From a virus, in IMG/VR virus record IMGVR_UViG_3300025655_000231, positions 1 to 27,344 of that record: a DNA stretch of 27,344 nt. One strand, given 5' to 3'. Both the position numbers and the translations under genes were made by a program. Shown here in pieces: positions 1 to 7,543 of this stretch. The notes under the pieces were generated by a model that saw nothing but the letters and a program-made list of their open reading frames with translations, had not been told where the DNA came from and made no database searches. Numbering within the stretch: position 1 is the first letter of the stretch; each line of letters starts with the position of its first letter.

Positions 1-86
1 CTTCCAGCAAACCACATAGAGATAGCATCTTGCCATCTTACATGATGCATTGGTTGATAAGCAGACGATAATACCAAAGTATCCAT
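1..86 (-). CDS. HNH endonuclease, N-terminal fragment (cut by window edge)
   Basis: Only the first 28 codons are inside the window. They begin MDTLVLSSAYQPMHHV and continue with WQDAISMWFAG. This 'LVL(N/S)..Y.P...V.W.DAI....G' pattern is the usual start of small phage and bacterial HNH endonucleases that precede a catalytic HNH core; the core itself would lie beyond position 1 and cannot be seen. The ATG at 86 is the first start after an in-frame stop and has no strong ribosome binding site. A stem-loop lies just upstream at 111-134. In phages such genes are often free-standing homing endonucleases or packaging-associated nucleases; which applies here cannot be decided. Confidence 0.6.
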   Translation of the reverse strand, partial: MDTLVLSSAYQPMHHVRWQDAISMWFAG

Positions 87-110
87 TCTATACCATAACT
101 AGTGAAAAGT

Positions 111-134
111 AAGGCATCTTTTACCCCATGCCTT
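111..134 (-). terminator. Stem-loop after the 67-residue gene
   Basis: AAGGCAT (111-117) pairs perfectly with ATGCCTT (128-134) around a 10-base loop. On the minus strand the loop begins GGGG and the stem is followed by ACTTTTCA, only moderately U-rich. It lies between the 67-residue gene (stop at 189) and the HNH gene (start at 86). It shares 14 bp (ACCCCATGCCTTCC, 123-136) with a similar stem-loop at 3271-3299. Terminator or processing site is an inference. Confidence 0.4.
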
Positions 135-188
135 CCTGCGGGTTGACCTCGACCTGTGGAAAATCACCCCCTTGGCGGTCTTGTGAGA

Positions 189-392
189 TCAAGTTACTTG
201 CTTTCCAGCATCAAACTCATAGTCCATATCATAAATGGTCACGATTTGCCATTCTAGACCTGTCCTTTCCCACTCCGTACTACGGAGAATGTTTGCTTCT
301 GATGCTGCCTCAGCAAAAGTATTTTTCTTTACATTACGAATCTTTGTTTGTCCGTAATCCAATGTTGATAAAACAATTTGAAACTTTTTCAT
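189..392 (-). CDS. Small protein of unknown function, 67 aa
   Basis: This short reading frame begins with ATG at 392, preceded by a good ribosome binding site (GGCGAGGTCAAG directly before the ATG). A textbook sigma-70 promoter sits immediately upstream at 410-438, so the transcript leader would be only about ten bases. The protein has a basic N-terminal half, an alanine/glutamate-rich helix-like middle (about residues 26-35) and an acidic, tyrosine-rich stretch ending DMDYEFDAG. No family was recognised. The strong promoter and tight leader argue for an early gene that is really expressed. Its position after the lysis cassette but under its own promoter suggests it is not a lysis protein. 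Confidence 0.65.
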   Translation of the reverse strand: MKKFQIVLSTLDYGQTKIRNVKKNTFAEAASEANILRSTEWERTGLEWQIVTIYDMDYEFDAGKQVT

Positions 393-409
393 CTTGACCT
401 CGCCTGAAC

Positions 410-438
410 ATTATAGGCGATCTTCTGGTCTATGTCAA
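410..438 (-). promoter_or_regulatory. Consensus sigma-70 promoter
   Basis: On the minus strand TTGACA (438-433) is followed by exactly 17 bp and TATAAT (415-410): a perfect match to the bacterial housekeeping consensus in both boxes and spacing. Transcription would start near 403, about ten bases before the ATG at 392. This is the strongest promoter seen in the window and should be read by unmodified host RNA polymerase, implying early expression of the 67-residue gene. Confidence 0.85.
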
Positions 439-441
439 GTC

Positions 442-1365
442 CTAAAACCAGTTCTTGCCGAATATGCAGTCTTTTGCTTCATTCCAGTAAACAAATTGCT
501 GACATTTGGAGAGTGGGTAAACTTTTAGTAGTTCCTCGCCAAACTTTGAGACACCTGGGGTAAGGGCTCGTTCGTATTGGAAATGCCACCATTCTGCTCC
601 ACCATAAGAACCACCTGTAAAGAATGATCTACGGGCTCTAATTGAATGGAATCCATGCTTTAAGGCGAGGGCTGTGAAATCAACAAACTTATCCGTGACT
701 TCTTTTTTGTGGATAATTGTTTTACCTGCTTTACGAGTGATATAAGAACCTTCAATGGTCTTTTCCTCGCCCTCTTCGCATCGCATCCAAACTCTCCATC
801 GTCTTCCACCAATGTCTTCAATCACATAGGGATCAACTGCTGGATCTTTCATGCCTGTTGGGAGAGCCATGTCGAATGCTAAACCTGTGTAATGCATTGA
901 TTTTTTGGAACGGGCGGCTCCTGCTTTAGAAGCAAGACCTCTTCTACCACCTGCTGATGTAATAATGCCACCAAGTGAGTGAACTTCTTCGTAAAGAGCA
1001 TTATATGCTTCACCAGCATCTGACCGGAGTGTAACACGGGTATATCCATCTCTTCCTGGGAACTTATCTGCTGGGCATTTTACCCAACTTAGTTTTTCTG
1101 TTGGTGGAACTAATTCTTCGCTTTGATCATCTTCACCGACTAAATCATGCCCCTTTGCCTCTAGAAGCTTGTTTAGAGCCCCGATAGTTCCTCTACCGGC
1201 AAGACCATCGACTGTTAGTCCTTGATCGCTTTGAAAGGCTTTTACAGCCCTTTCTGTGGCTGGTCCAAATGCTCCGTCGCATGAACCTAATTCATAGCCT
1301 ACTGCCTCAAGTCCTTCTTGTAATTCAACGACTTGATGACCTGATGATCCTTTCTTCAATAACAT
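442..1365 (-). CDS. Endolysin: peptidoglycan-binding domain plus M15 metallopeptidase
   Basis: The 307-residue protein should cleave host peptidoglycan at the end of infection. Residues about 5-70 form a PG_binding_1 domain (LKKGSSGHQVVELQ, then GAFGPATERAVKAFQ and VDGLAGRGTI), which anchors the enzyme to the wall. A linker follows. Residues about 110-268 look like a VanY/M15-type D-Ala-D-Ala or L-Ala-D-Glu peptidase: H158 and D165 form the S.H..G.A.D zinc motif, and E258-W-W-H261 supplies the catalytic glutamate and the third zinc ligand. There is no signal peptide, so release needs a holin; the candidate holin gene lies 9 bp upstream. Both catalytic motifs are intact. The exact bond cut is not evident. 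Confidence 0.9.
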   Translation of the reverse strand: MLLKKGSSGHQVVELQEGLEAVGYELGSCDGAFGPATERAVKAFQSDQGLTVDGLAGRGTIGALNKLLEAKGHDLVGEDDQSEELVPPTEKLSWVKCPADKFPGRDGYTRVTLRSDAGEAYNALYEEVHSLGGIITSAGGRRGLASKAGAARSKKSMHYTGLAFDMALPTGMKDPAVDPYVIEDIGGRRWRVWMRCEEGEEKTIEGSYITRKAGKTIIHKKEVTDKFVDFTALALKHGFHSIRARRSFFTGGSYGGAEWWHFQYERALTPGVSKFGEELLKVYPLSKCQQFVYWNEAKDCIFGKNWF

Positions 1366-1374
1366 TTTATATCC

Positions 1375-1677
1375 TTATGTGTTTTTTAATATTTGCCAGA
1401 TTGCCGCACCAATTGAGCCGAGGGCTCCTGTTGCCAACAACCACATAATCCTTGAGACACTTGCTTTCCAGTTCTCAAGTTCTTTTAGACGAGAGTAAAT
1501 ACCTTGATCTGGGTTGTAGATCGCTTCTTTGATTTTAGTAATGTCTTCTGCCATTTCTTCATTCTTTTCTTTGATTGTCATAATAACATCTTCAATTCTT
1601 TTGAGCGATCCTTTTAGTTCTGTAAATTCTACTGCTGTGTTTAGTGTTGAACTAAATTGTTTTCTATCATCGGACAT
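1375..1677 (-). CDS. Candidate holin (XhlA-like membrane protein)
   Basis: The 100-residue protein has a long, charged, heptad-like N-terminal region (about residues 18-72) that should form a coiled coil, followed by one hydrophobic membrane segment (about residues 75-96) and a short LKNT tail. This 'coiled coil then single C-terminal TM' layout, with an LENWK..VSRIMW junction, resembles the XhlA (haemolysin/holin-associated) family. Its position directly before the endolysin makes a role in membrane lesion or endolysin release likely. The ATG at 1677 follows ACGAGGAATAAAAC, a clear ribosome binding site, and the CTATTTA late-promoter-like motif lies 19 bp upstream. It could instead be a spanin-like or other membrane protein. 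Confidence 0.6.
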   Translation of the reverse strand: MSDDRKQFSSTLNTAVEFTELKGSLKRIEDVIMTIKEKNEEMAEDITKIKEAIYNPDQGIYSRLKELENWKASVSRIMWLLATGALGSIGAAIWQILKNT

Positions 1678-1695
1678 GTTTTATTCCTCGTAAGT

Positions 1696-1702
1696 TAAAT
1701 AG
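1696..1702 (-). promoter_or_regulatory. Late-promoter-like motif (AAACTATTTAAC)
   Basis: CTATTTA on the minus strand, 19 bp upstream of the candidate holin ATG. It is one of six copies found in intergenic positions before virion-region genes. No sigma-70 -35 box accompanies it. Confidence 0.4.
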
Positions 1703-1706
1703 TTTT

Positions 1707-3239
1707 CTATTGTTGTTCAAACCAGTTTACACTCACAGTGTTGTCGGTAACAGCATCATCAGCCCTGAAACCGATAACAAGGACTTCACCAGCGGTGGTA
1801 ACAATTTCTAAGTTCGCCAAATCGATTGTGTTTGATCCACCGCCATTAACACCAAAAGTGAATATTGGTTCATTTTGAGAAATCGCCAAACCAGTACCGC
1901 CAGCAGTTCCTAAGTCGGCATAGGAAACTGTGCTTGAACCACCATTGACCTCAATAAAGTTTACATCGCCAGTTATTTCAACACCAGTGAAAATGCCGAT
2001 AGTGAATGGTTTTGGTGTTGTTGAACCAGCAGCATTAGTAGCACTAACACTTAAAAGGTCCAACTCACCAAAACATGCTTGATTATGGAAAACACGATTT
2101 ACTTTTAGAGCAATAAGACCTTTGAAAACACCAGAAGTGTCCGCTGAATCAAAAGTTCTTACATGAGCAAACTTTGGGTCTAATGGTGTAAAAACACCCT
2201 CTGTAAAGGTTGCCATAGAAGCACAACGAACTTCGACACTTGTTGTGGCAGTTGTGTTGGTAGAGGCAACTAAACCATTTACATTTGGGTTTCTTAGAAC
2301 TGGTGTAGTTCTATTGTTCGCATTTCTAATTTGGTGAACTGGAACTGTTCTACCTGTCTTTTCATCTTCGATAGAGAAGAAGGCATTACCTTGACCTAAG
2401 TATTGAAAACCAATCTGGAAGACATTCCCTTTTTGTGGGTTTAGAGTCATGCCGCTTGGACCTGTTCCATCCATCTTATCATAGTTCCAAGCAGATTGAA
2501 GATAAACATCTGATGAAGGAGCAACACCTTCGGAAACCTGTGATGGTGTTGCTACGATTGAAGCGCCCGCTAATGAATAAGAGCCGCCGTAAGGACCAGC
2601 ACGAGCAGAAAGGAAAAACAAATCTGACCCAATAACATCAACTTGCCATCCATCGCCTACATTTGTGTAGTCGGCAAGGGAAAGTTGGTAAGCAGTTTGA
2701 GTTGTGTCGTTGTTGCCAGTTACGGGAACATCAATAGTGTCGCCATCAAGAGTTACAGTAACATCGCCAGTTCCGGCTCCTGTTGTAATAGTAAATTTTC
2801 TAATCTCTCTCTTGGAAGTGTCTTGGTGTAAAATGGCAAAGTTTTCGTTGAGATAACCAAAAAAGTAACCACACTCACCATTACCAACACCAATAAGTTG
2901 AATGTTGCCATCTACTGGTGTGTCGAAAAGAGCGGTTCCTCTGAATAAAGAACCTTGACCTGCTGAGTATTTTAGACCTCTGCGGAGTTGAACTCCACCA
3001 GAACCATTTGCGTTTGTTGAACTTGTTACAACAGCATAGCCATCTTCTTGATAAACACCGCCGCCAGCATACCTAATTGGTGTAACAATCTTCTCGTTAA
3101 TTGTGTAAACAAAATCTGCTTGAGCCGATGGAGTTAAAGTTTCAACTCTTAACTCGCCAAAAGAAGTTTGCTGTGCTGAACCGGGTTCGCCAATAGTTAT
3201 GTTTTTTCGTGGTTTATAAGAAAATCCTGATGAAGCCAT
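1707..3239 (-). CDS. Putative virion protein (fibre or head/tail decoration), 510 aa
   Basis: No family is recognised with certainty. The protein is rich in glycine, threonine, serine, asparagine and valine and poor in cysteine and charged residues, as are beta-structured phage fibre and decoration proteins. Residues about 145-215 hold a repeat-like beta segment (FTITTGAGTGDVTVTLDG, then IPVTGN) that resembles adhesin modules in other phage fibres. There are no coiled coils, membrane segments or enzymatic motifs. It lies between nrdJ and the holin/endolysin pair, has its own ribosome binding site, and a CTATTTA motif 24 bp upstream supports late expression. A receptor-binding or adsorption role is the best guess; a head fibre is equally possible. 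Confidence 0.5.
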   Translation of the reverse strand: MASSGFSYKPRKNITIGEPGSAQQTSFGELRVETLTPSAQADFVYTINEKIVTPIRYAGGGVYQEDGYAVVTSSTNANGSGGVQLRRGLKYSAGQGSLFRGTALFDTPVDGNIQLIGVGNGECGYFFGYLNENFAILHQDTSKREIRKFTITTGAGTGDVTVTLDGDTIDVPVTGNNDTTQTAYQLSLADYTNVGDGWQVDVIGSDLFFLSARAGPYGGSYSLAGASIVATPSQVSEGVAPSSDVYLQSAWNYDKMDGTGPSGMTLNPQKGNVFQIGFQYLGQGNAFFSIEDEKTGRTVPVHQIRNANNRTTPVLRNPNVNGLVASTNTTATTSVEVRCASMATFTEGVFTPLDPKFAHVRTFDSADTSGVFKGLIALKVNRVFHNQACFGELDLLSVSATNAAGSTTPKPFTIGIFTGVEITGDVNFIEVNGGSSTVSYADLGTAGGTGLAISQNEPIFTFGVNGGGSNTIDLANLEIVTTAGEVLVIGFRADDAVTDNTVSVNWFEQQ

Positions 3240-3262
3240 TTATTTACTCTCAGTTGATAAAA

Positions 3263-3269
3263 TAAATAG
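3263..3269 (-). promoter_or_regulatory. Late-promoter-like motif (TTCTATTTATTT)
   Basis: CTATTTA on the minus strand, 24 bp upstream of the 510-residue virion gene. It lies in the U-rich tract that follows the stem-loop at 3271-3299, so terminator tail and promoter-like motif overlap. Confidence 0.4.
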
Positions 3270-3270
3270 A

Positions 3271-3299
3271 AAGGCACAGGATAAAAAACCCCATGCCTT
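3271..3299 (-). terminator. Terminator-like stem-loop after nrdJ
   Basis: AAGGCAC (3271-3277) pairs with ATGCCTT (3293-3299), six Watson-Crick pairs plus one G-U in RNA. On the minus strand it is followed by TTCTATTTATTTT, a U-rich tail. Two smaller hairpins precede it: 3314-3326 (GCCG/CGGC) and 3301-3314 (CATCT/AGATG). It separates nrdJ from the virion gene and would end the replication-region transcript. Confidence 0.55.
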
Positions 3300-3325
3300 C
3301 CATCTACTTAGATGCCGTAAAGCGG

Positions 3326-5185
3326 CTAAACTACTTCGCAAGCACCGCCAGCACAAGCAAGTTCGCCTGATAAATCAGTGTTGTCCTCTGCTTCGTAAAC
3401 ATTATTTAGATCAACTTTAGTCAAGGACTGAAGCATAACCTCATAAGTTTCCTTGGAGCAATCCTCAAATGGTGCTTGTTGGTAATTACCGCCAGCATAA
3501 GGTAAAACTGAAAGACCATTGTAAACATCGCGGTTTTCCCACATCCACTCTCCAACATCTGCCCACTCATGCTCACGGATGCTTACGGTAGCGGAAACAT
3601 TATGAGTGTTTTGACCTTTTCTATGACCTTTCCTAACCCACTCGTTTGAGACCTTTGCCACTCGCTTGAGCATGGACATGGCTGATTCTGTTCGGTAAAT
3701 TGCTCCTTCTGGAGCCTTTTGTGGAATAGAGATAACAGCAGTGTCGTGGGGTCGAAAGTATTCATCTTCAATCAATTCTGGGTGTGCCAACTGTAAGTAG
3801 TTGTAAATTGCTTCATTCTTACCGACACGAATGCGACGAATGTAGTAATCATTATGCCAAGCATGAATACCAGAGGAAGTACCTAGTGTTAGGGAGGTAG
3901 TACCTGCTGGTTTTACACAAGTAGTTCTTGCTGCCTCACGAATACCAATAAGTTTAGCAACTCGACTATTCTCCACTTTAACTGCCTTGGCTCCTGCTTC
4001 CATGTCTAGATCAAGAACAACACCAGAACCAATACCAGTCATTGAGACACCGATTAAAGCATCCTTTTCAGTGTTTCGCCTCCATACATCACGGAGATAG
4101 TGAAAGTCCGTGTAACCGGCTTGTAGTGTCCCTAGAAAGGCTGCTGCCTTAACACGGGCTTCGTACTCTTCCTGACTGTCTAAATCTGAAGCATTTACCT
4201 CAGTTAGATTGCAAAACTGGTAAGGACGAAGGGCAATCTCACAACAAGGGTTGGTTCCCCAATCCTTATCATTTGATAGGTAGATGCCGGGTTCGCCTGA
4301 ACCTGATTTCTTGATACGATCCCAAAGAGACATAAAGTATTCTTTATCAACTTTGTGTCGTAGAATTACTGCGGAGTTATTAGCTCGACCTCGCTGTGGG
4401 TTTGCTTCCCACCAAGATCCTGATTTTGCTGCAATCATTTCATCATCATCTGCTGAGAAGAGCGAGATAAGAGCGGCTCTGCGAATACCACCAGCCAAAA
4501 CAGCATCAGCAATATGACAAACCATGTCGTGAACTTCGATTGGCTCAAGCTTATCGCCATCTACCTTCTCTGCTAAAATACCCTCAACCTTTACCAAACA
4601 CTCACGAAGGGGCTGTGGTCCTGGGGCTTTACCACCTGAAGTTACAAGACGGGCTCCCTTTGGACGAATGTCGCTGAAATCAAAACGAAGTTTTGATGTT
4701 CCCTTAAAGTAAGAGTAAACAAGAGCCTTTACAGCATCAGCCCAACCTTCAATAGAATCTGAGATTAAGAAGCGACGGGTTCGCTTTGAGTTTGGTTTAC
4801 GAATTTCTGGTAGCTTTTCAACATGGTGAGATTGAACTGAAAAGCCAACACCAGTTCCACCTAATAGGAGGAACATACATTCTGCGAAAGCATCAGGGTG
4901 ATCTATCGGCATATAAGCACAATTATATACACGGTTTGGGGCAACTTCAATTGGCTTGCCTGCAAATTGCATTGACCTCATTGAAGGTAGAATCTTTTTA
5001 GTTATGACATAGTTGTCATAGACTTTAGTAATTTCTTCTTTTAAGTCTGGATACTTCTTAATATGCATATCCCTATTGCGAATACAAAGTTCTACCCAGC
5101 TTTCCCTTCTTTGCTTTTCAGGAATATACTTTGCATACTTCATGTGTACTGTAATGTCTGATAAAATTTCTGATGCTATCTGCAT
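3326..5185 (-). CDS. nrdJ: Adenosylcobalamin-dependent ribonucleotide reductase (class II, monomeric)
   Basis: The 619-residue enzyme reduces ribonucleotides to deoxyribonucleotides for phage DNA synthesis, using a B12-derived radical, so it works without oxygen or a second subunit. The family signatures are in order: NRVYNCAYMP (C89, one of the redox pair), the LLGGTGVGFSV segment, the thiyl-radical region NPCCE (C314 and E316), FCNLTEV (C325, the second redox cysteine) and a C-terminal C611-x4-C616 pair that regenerates the active site. It resembles Lactobacillus RTPR (739 aa) but is about 120 residues shorter. The residue after the thiyl cysteine is cysteine, where the model enzyme has glycine. 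The ATG overlaps the helicase stop (TAATG) and follows AAGGAGAAC, so translation is coupled. Confidence 0.93.
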   Translation of the reverse strand: MQIASEILSDITVHMKYAKYIPEKQRRESWVELCIRNRDMHIKKYPDLKEEITKVYDNYVITKKILPSMRSMQFAGKPIEVAPNRVYNCAYMPIDHPDAFAECMFLLLGGTGVGFSVQSHHVEKLPEIRKPNSKRTRRFLISDSIEGWADAVKALVYSYFKGTSKLRFDFSDIRPKGARLVTSGGKAPGPQPLRECLVKVEGILAEKVDGDKLEPIEVHDMVCHIADAVLAGGIRRAALISLFSADDDEMIAAKSGSWWEANPQRGRANNSAVILRHKVDKEYFMSLWDRIKKSGSGEPGIYLSNDKDWGTNPCCEIALRPYQFCNLTEVNASDLDSQEEYEARVKAAAFLGTLQAGYTDFHYLRDVWRRNTEKDALIGVSMTGIGSGVVLDLDMEAGAKAVKVENSRVAKLIGIREAARTTCVKPAGTTSLTLGTSSGIHAWHNDYYIRRIRVGKNEAIYNYLQLAHPELIEDEYFRPHDTAVISIPQKAPEGAIYRTESAMSMLKRVAKVSNEWVRKGHRKGQNTHNVSATVSIREHEWADVGEWMWENRDVYNGLSVLPYAGGNYQQAPFEDCSKETYEVMLQSLTKVDLNNVYEAEDNTDLSGELACAGGACEVV

Positions 5186-6546
5186 TAATTGTTCTCCTTT
5201 TTAAATTTTTTGTAAATGTCTGCTAATCTCTGCTTTTGATTTTTTGCGGCATCCTTGTTAATCTCTTGAATGGAACTACCATCCGGCTCTAAGACTTCCA
5301 ACAAAACATTGGAAGTGTCCATCTTCATTGGGTAGACTAGTCCGTCTGGTCCATTTCTATTTTTAGCTACAAACATTCTCGCCGCATTGACATTCTTGTC
5401 TTCAATAGTCCGAGATAGTGTAAATATGAAGTCCGCAACAAAACATTTATTGAAAGCTTCAGAAATACTCTCCATTGTGATAACTTCAGCATTCAACCCT
5501 CCACGATTTGTCTGTGAAGCGGTCCAAATAGGGCATTGAAACTCTTGTGACAATCCCCTTAAATTTTCGTAAATTGATTCAAGTTCAATTCTTTTTTCTT
5601 TGTAGTTGCCTGTTGGCTTCAACAAATCAGCATAATCTACGATAATCATTCCAACATCAATTCCACGATTCTGTAACTTTGATAGATGGTTTCGTAGAGT
5701 TGTAACTGATGCTGATTTAGTTGGATACTCTTTAACAATTACATTGCCCTTTACTTCTTTGACCTCATCATAGATTTCTTCCTTACGATGGTAAAGATCT
5801 TTTAGATGAATGCCGGTCATACACGAGTCATAACGAGAAGCTACAACTGTGTCTGCTAGCTCTAGTGTAAAGTGAACTACTGTCTTACCGTTGATAAGTC
5901 CCTGAGTTCCCAAGTGAACCAAAGCCATTGATTTACCTGCTCCTGTTGGAGCAATAACAACACCAAGCTCTCCTGCTCCCAAGCCACCTTTGCTAATCTT
6001 ATCAATAAGGTCCCAGCCTGTTGTAACTGGACTTCTTTGTTTAAGAACAAATCGTTTCTCAAAATCTAGCTTGTAATCGTAGCCATAGGAGTTGTCCGAG
6101 CCAAGCTTTAGAGCTTCGTTGATGAGAACTGAGATCTCGTCAAATGAAGCTTTCTGTAACAAGTTGGCTGATTTCATTAGAGCTTCTTTGAGCTTCTGCT
6201 TGCGGCAAAAGTCCAAAGAAGTGTGTTTAACATAATCCTCATCCTCAACGGATGGATTAGCATGAATTCTAGCAAAAAAGTCTCTAACTTGTTTGGTTAG
6301 GACTTGGTTGCTTTCATCCAGTTCTGTTCTTAGAATCGTTGCGATAGCCTGTGAAGATGGATGAGTTTGGTACTTTTCTTTGTAATCAAACAGTTTCTCA
6401 ACGAACTGTTGTAGGTATTTTTGTTCCAAAAATTCAACCTTAAAAACCTCACCGACCTGATCGCAAAAGGCTCTATCCTCAAACATAATCTGGACTAGGT
6501 TTTCCTGAAAGTGTTTTCCAAATTTTGAAAAATCTTTATTTAGCAT
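5185..6546 (-). CDS. Replicative DNA helicase, DnaB/T4 gp41 type
   Basis: This 453-residue protein is a RecA-fold hexameric helicase that should unwind DNA at the phage fork. The N-terminal 160 residues are helical, as in gp41/DnaB. The core begins with TTGWDLIDKISKGGLGAGEL, then Walker A APTGAGKS (about 199-206), HFTLELAD, Walker B MIIVDYADLL and ASQTNRGG (sensor/H3 region). T4 gp41 is of similar size (475 aa). A longer frame starts at TTG 6552, but ATG 6546 is preferred because AAGGA lies six bases before it. It overlaps the end of the 5' nuclease gene by 11 bases and the start of nrdJ by one base, so the three form one operon. No primase gene is seen in the window. Confidence 0.9.
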   Translation of the reverse strand: MLNKDFSKFGKHFQENLVQIMFEDRAFCDQVGEVFKVEFLEQKYLQQFVEKLFDYKEKYQTHPSSQAIATILRTELDESNQVLTKQVRDFFARIHANPSVEDEDYVKHTSLDFCRKQKLKEALMKSANLLQKASFDEISVLINEALKLGSDNSYGYDYKLDFEKRFVLKQRSPVTTGWDLIDKISKGGLGAGELGVVIAPTGAGKSMALVHLGTQGLINGKTVVHFTLELADTVVASRYDSCMTGIHLKDLYHRKEEIYDEVKEVKGNVIVKEYPTKSASVTTLRNHLSKLQNRGIDVGMIIVDYADLLKPTGNYKEKRIELESIYENLRGLSQEFQCPIWTASQTNRGGLNAEVITMESISEAFNKCFVADFIFTLSRTIEDKNVNAARMFVAKNRNGPDGLVYPMKMDTSNVLLEVLEPDGSSIQEINKDAAKNQKQRLADIYKKFKKENN

Positions 6547-7483
6547 TAGCAATCCTTATGCGGTTCATGGATGTATAGAGATCGTCCCAATTTAATTCAG
6601 CAAAGCCATCCTTCATCATCATCTTGATAAACTCTGTTCTTGCGAACTCTAATGGGTAGTTCTCTACCGACTCTTTGATAACTCTACTATTCTGTGGTGA
6701 TAAGTTAATCGTTGATAGGTTCATCACTTGATAGTTCTCTTCAATGAGAGACTGACTCTCAGTTATCTTATCCCAGAATCGGTCCTCCACTATAGCAGAG
6801 TCAAACACATCTTTCAAGAGGCAATCTTCTTGCTCAAGCAAAAAGGGCATTCTTTTCGCCACAGTCTTAAGACCTACACCTTTTACACCGGGTAGGTTAT
6901 CACTCTTATCTCCAACAATAGCTCTCGCAACTGCGAAGTTTGATGGGTGAATCTTGTACTCTTCAATAATGTTATTCTTGTTTAAAATCTGTTTTTGTGT
7001 TGGACGATAAAGAACTGTAGAGTCGTCTAGGAGTTGGAAGTAGTCTTTATCACTTGAGACAATAACTTTTTCCTTGCCCTTAAAACGAGCTACCAAAGCT
7101 CCAATAATGTCGTCCGCTTCTGAGTAATCAATGTTAATCTGGCAAACTGGTAGCTGGTTGAAGTATTCAGCCAAGCGAATCATCTGCCAAATTTTATTTT
7201 GGGCTTCTTGTTGTTCTGTTAGGTTCTTAACAGCCCTGTTTAATCTGATAGGCTTTCGCCCTTCCTTGTAGCCTTTGTTAATCTTTCGTCGCTTTGATGA
7301 TCCCTCACGACCATCCCAGCAAATGTAAACTTGTGTGGGTTTGATTTCTCTACATAATTTTTGTAGAATCTTTAGTGATCCCTTGATTCCTCCAATCGGC
7401 TGACCGTTAGAAGATAGTGAAGGATCCACAATGTAAGCTCTGTAGTACATGTTTAACATGTCTACGATCATAATTCGTTCCAT
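6536..7483 (-). CDS. rnh: 5'-3' exonuclease / RNase H, FEN family (T4 rnh-like)
   Basis: The 315-residue protein should remove RNA primers and 5' flaps during lagging-strand synthesis. It carries the FEN-family acidic metal ligands: D in IMIVDMLNMYYRAY near the N-terminus, CWDGREGSSKR with the basic arch helices after it, SEADDIIGAL, SSDKDYFQL, and GDKSDNLPGVKGVG, the last being the helix-3-turn-helix DNA-binding loop. T4 RNase H is about 305 aa. The frame can be extended to an ATG at 7507, but that lies in the loop of a strong hairpin; ATG 7483 has AGGGG seven bases upstream and gives MERIMIVD. The AGGGG is itself the 3' arm of the hairpin at 7491-7520, suggesting controlled translation. Confidence 0.9.
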   Translation of the reverse strand: MERIMIVDMLNMYYRAYIVDPSLSSNGQPIGGIKGSLKILQKLCREIKPTQVYICWDGREGSSKRRKINKGYKEGRKPIRLNRAVKNLTEQQEAQNKIWQMIRLAEYFNQLPVCQINIDYSEADDIIGALVARFKGKEKVIVSSDKDYFQLLDDSTVLYRPTQKQILNKNNIIEEYKIHPSNFAVARAIVGDKSDNLPGVKGVGLKTVAKRMPFLLEQEDCLLKDVFDSAIVEDRFWDKITESQSLIEENYQVMNLSTINLSPQNSRVIKESVENYPLEFARTEFIKMMMKDGFAELNWDDLYTSMNRIRIANAK

Positions 7484-7490
7484 AAAATAA

Positions 7491-7520
7491 CCCCTGGTAG
7501 AGATCACATTCTACCAGGGG
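7491..7520 (-). terminator. 11-bp stem-loop with U-rich tail, masking the rnh ribosome binding site
   Basis: CCCCTGGTAGA (7491-7501) pairs perfectly with TCTACCAGGGG (7510-7520) around an 8-base loop. On the minus strand the stem is followed by TTATTTTAT, so it fits a rho-independent terminator for the recA/43-aa transcript. Its 3' arm contains AGGGG, the ribosome binding site for rnh, so readthrough RNA would hide that site. Confidence 0.75.
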
Positions 7521-7536
7521 TCGGAGGAGAAGTCAA
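7508..7536 (-). promoter_or_regulatory. Sigma-70-like promoter embedded in the hairpin
   Basis: On the minus strand TTGACT (7536-7531), 17 bp, then TAGAAT (7513-7508). The -10 box straddles the 5' arm and loop of the 7491-7520 stem-loop, and the predicted start near 7501 lies at the base of the 3' arm. RNA from this promoter would lack the 5' arm and leave the AGGGG ribosome binding site of rnh free. Confidence 0.6.
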
Positions 7537-7543
7537 GTTGTTT

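Noticed and set aside
128-397. Open frame of 89 codons on the plus strand opposite the 67-aa gene
   Set aside because: No ribosome binding site, odd composition, and the opposite strand has a gene with a consensus promoter and ribosome binding site.
4284-5001. Plus-strand open frames opposite nrdJ (4284-4517 and 4786-5001)
   Set aside because: They lie entirely within a well-supported enzyme gene and show no start signals or recognisable protein.
6547-6552. TTG start of the helicase at 6552
   Set aside because: ATG 6546 is two codons later and properly spaced from AAGGA.
7484-7507. Eight-residue N-terminal extension of the 5' nuclease (ATG 7507)
   Set aside because: The ATG lies in the loop of the strong stem-loop at 7491-7520 and upstream bases belong to a promoter; ATG 7483 has AGGGG at the right distance and gives the usual family start.
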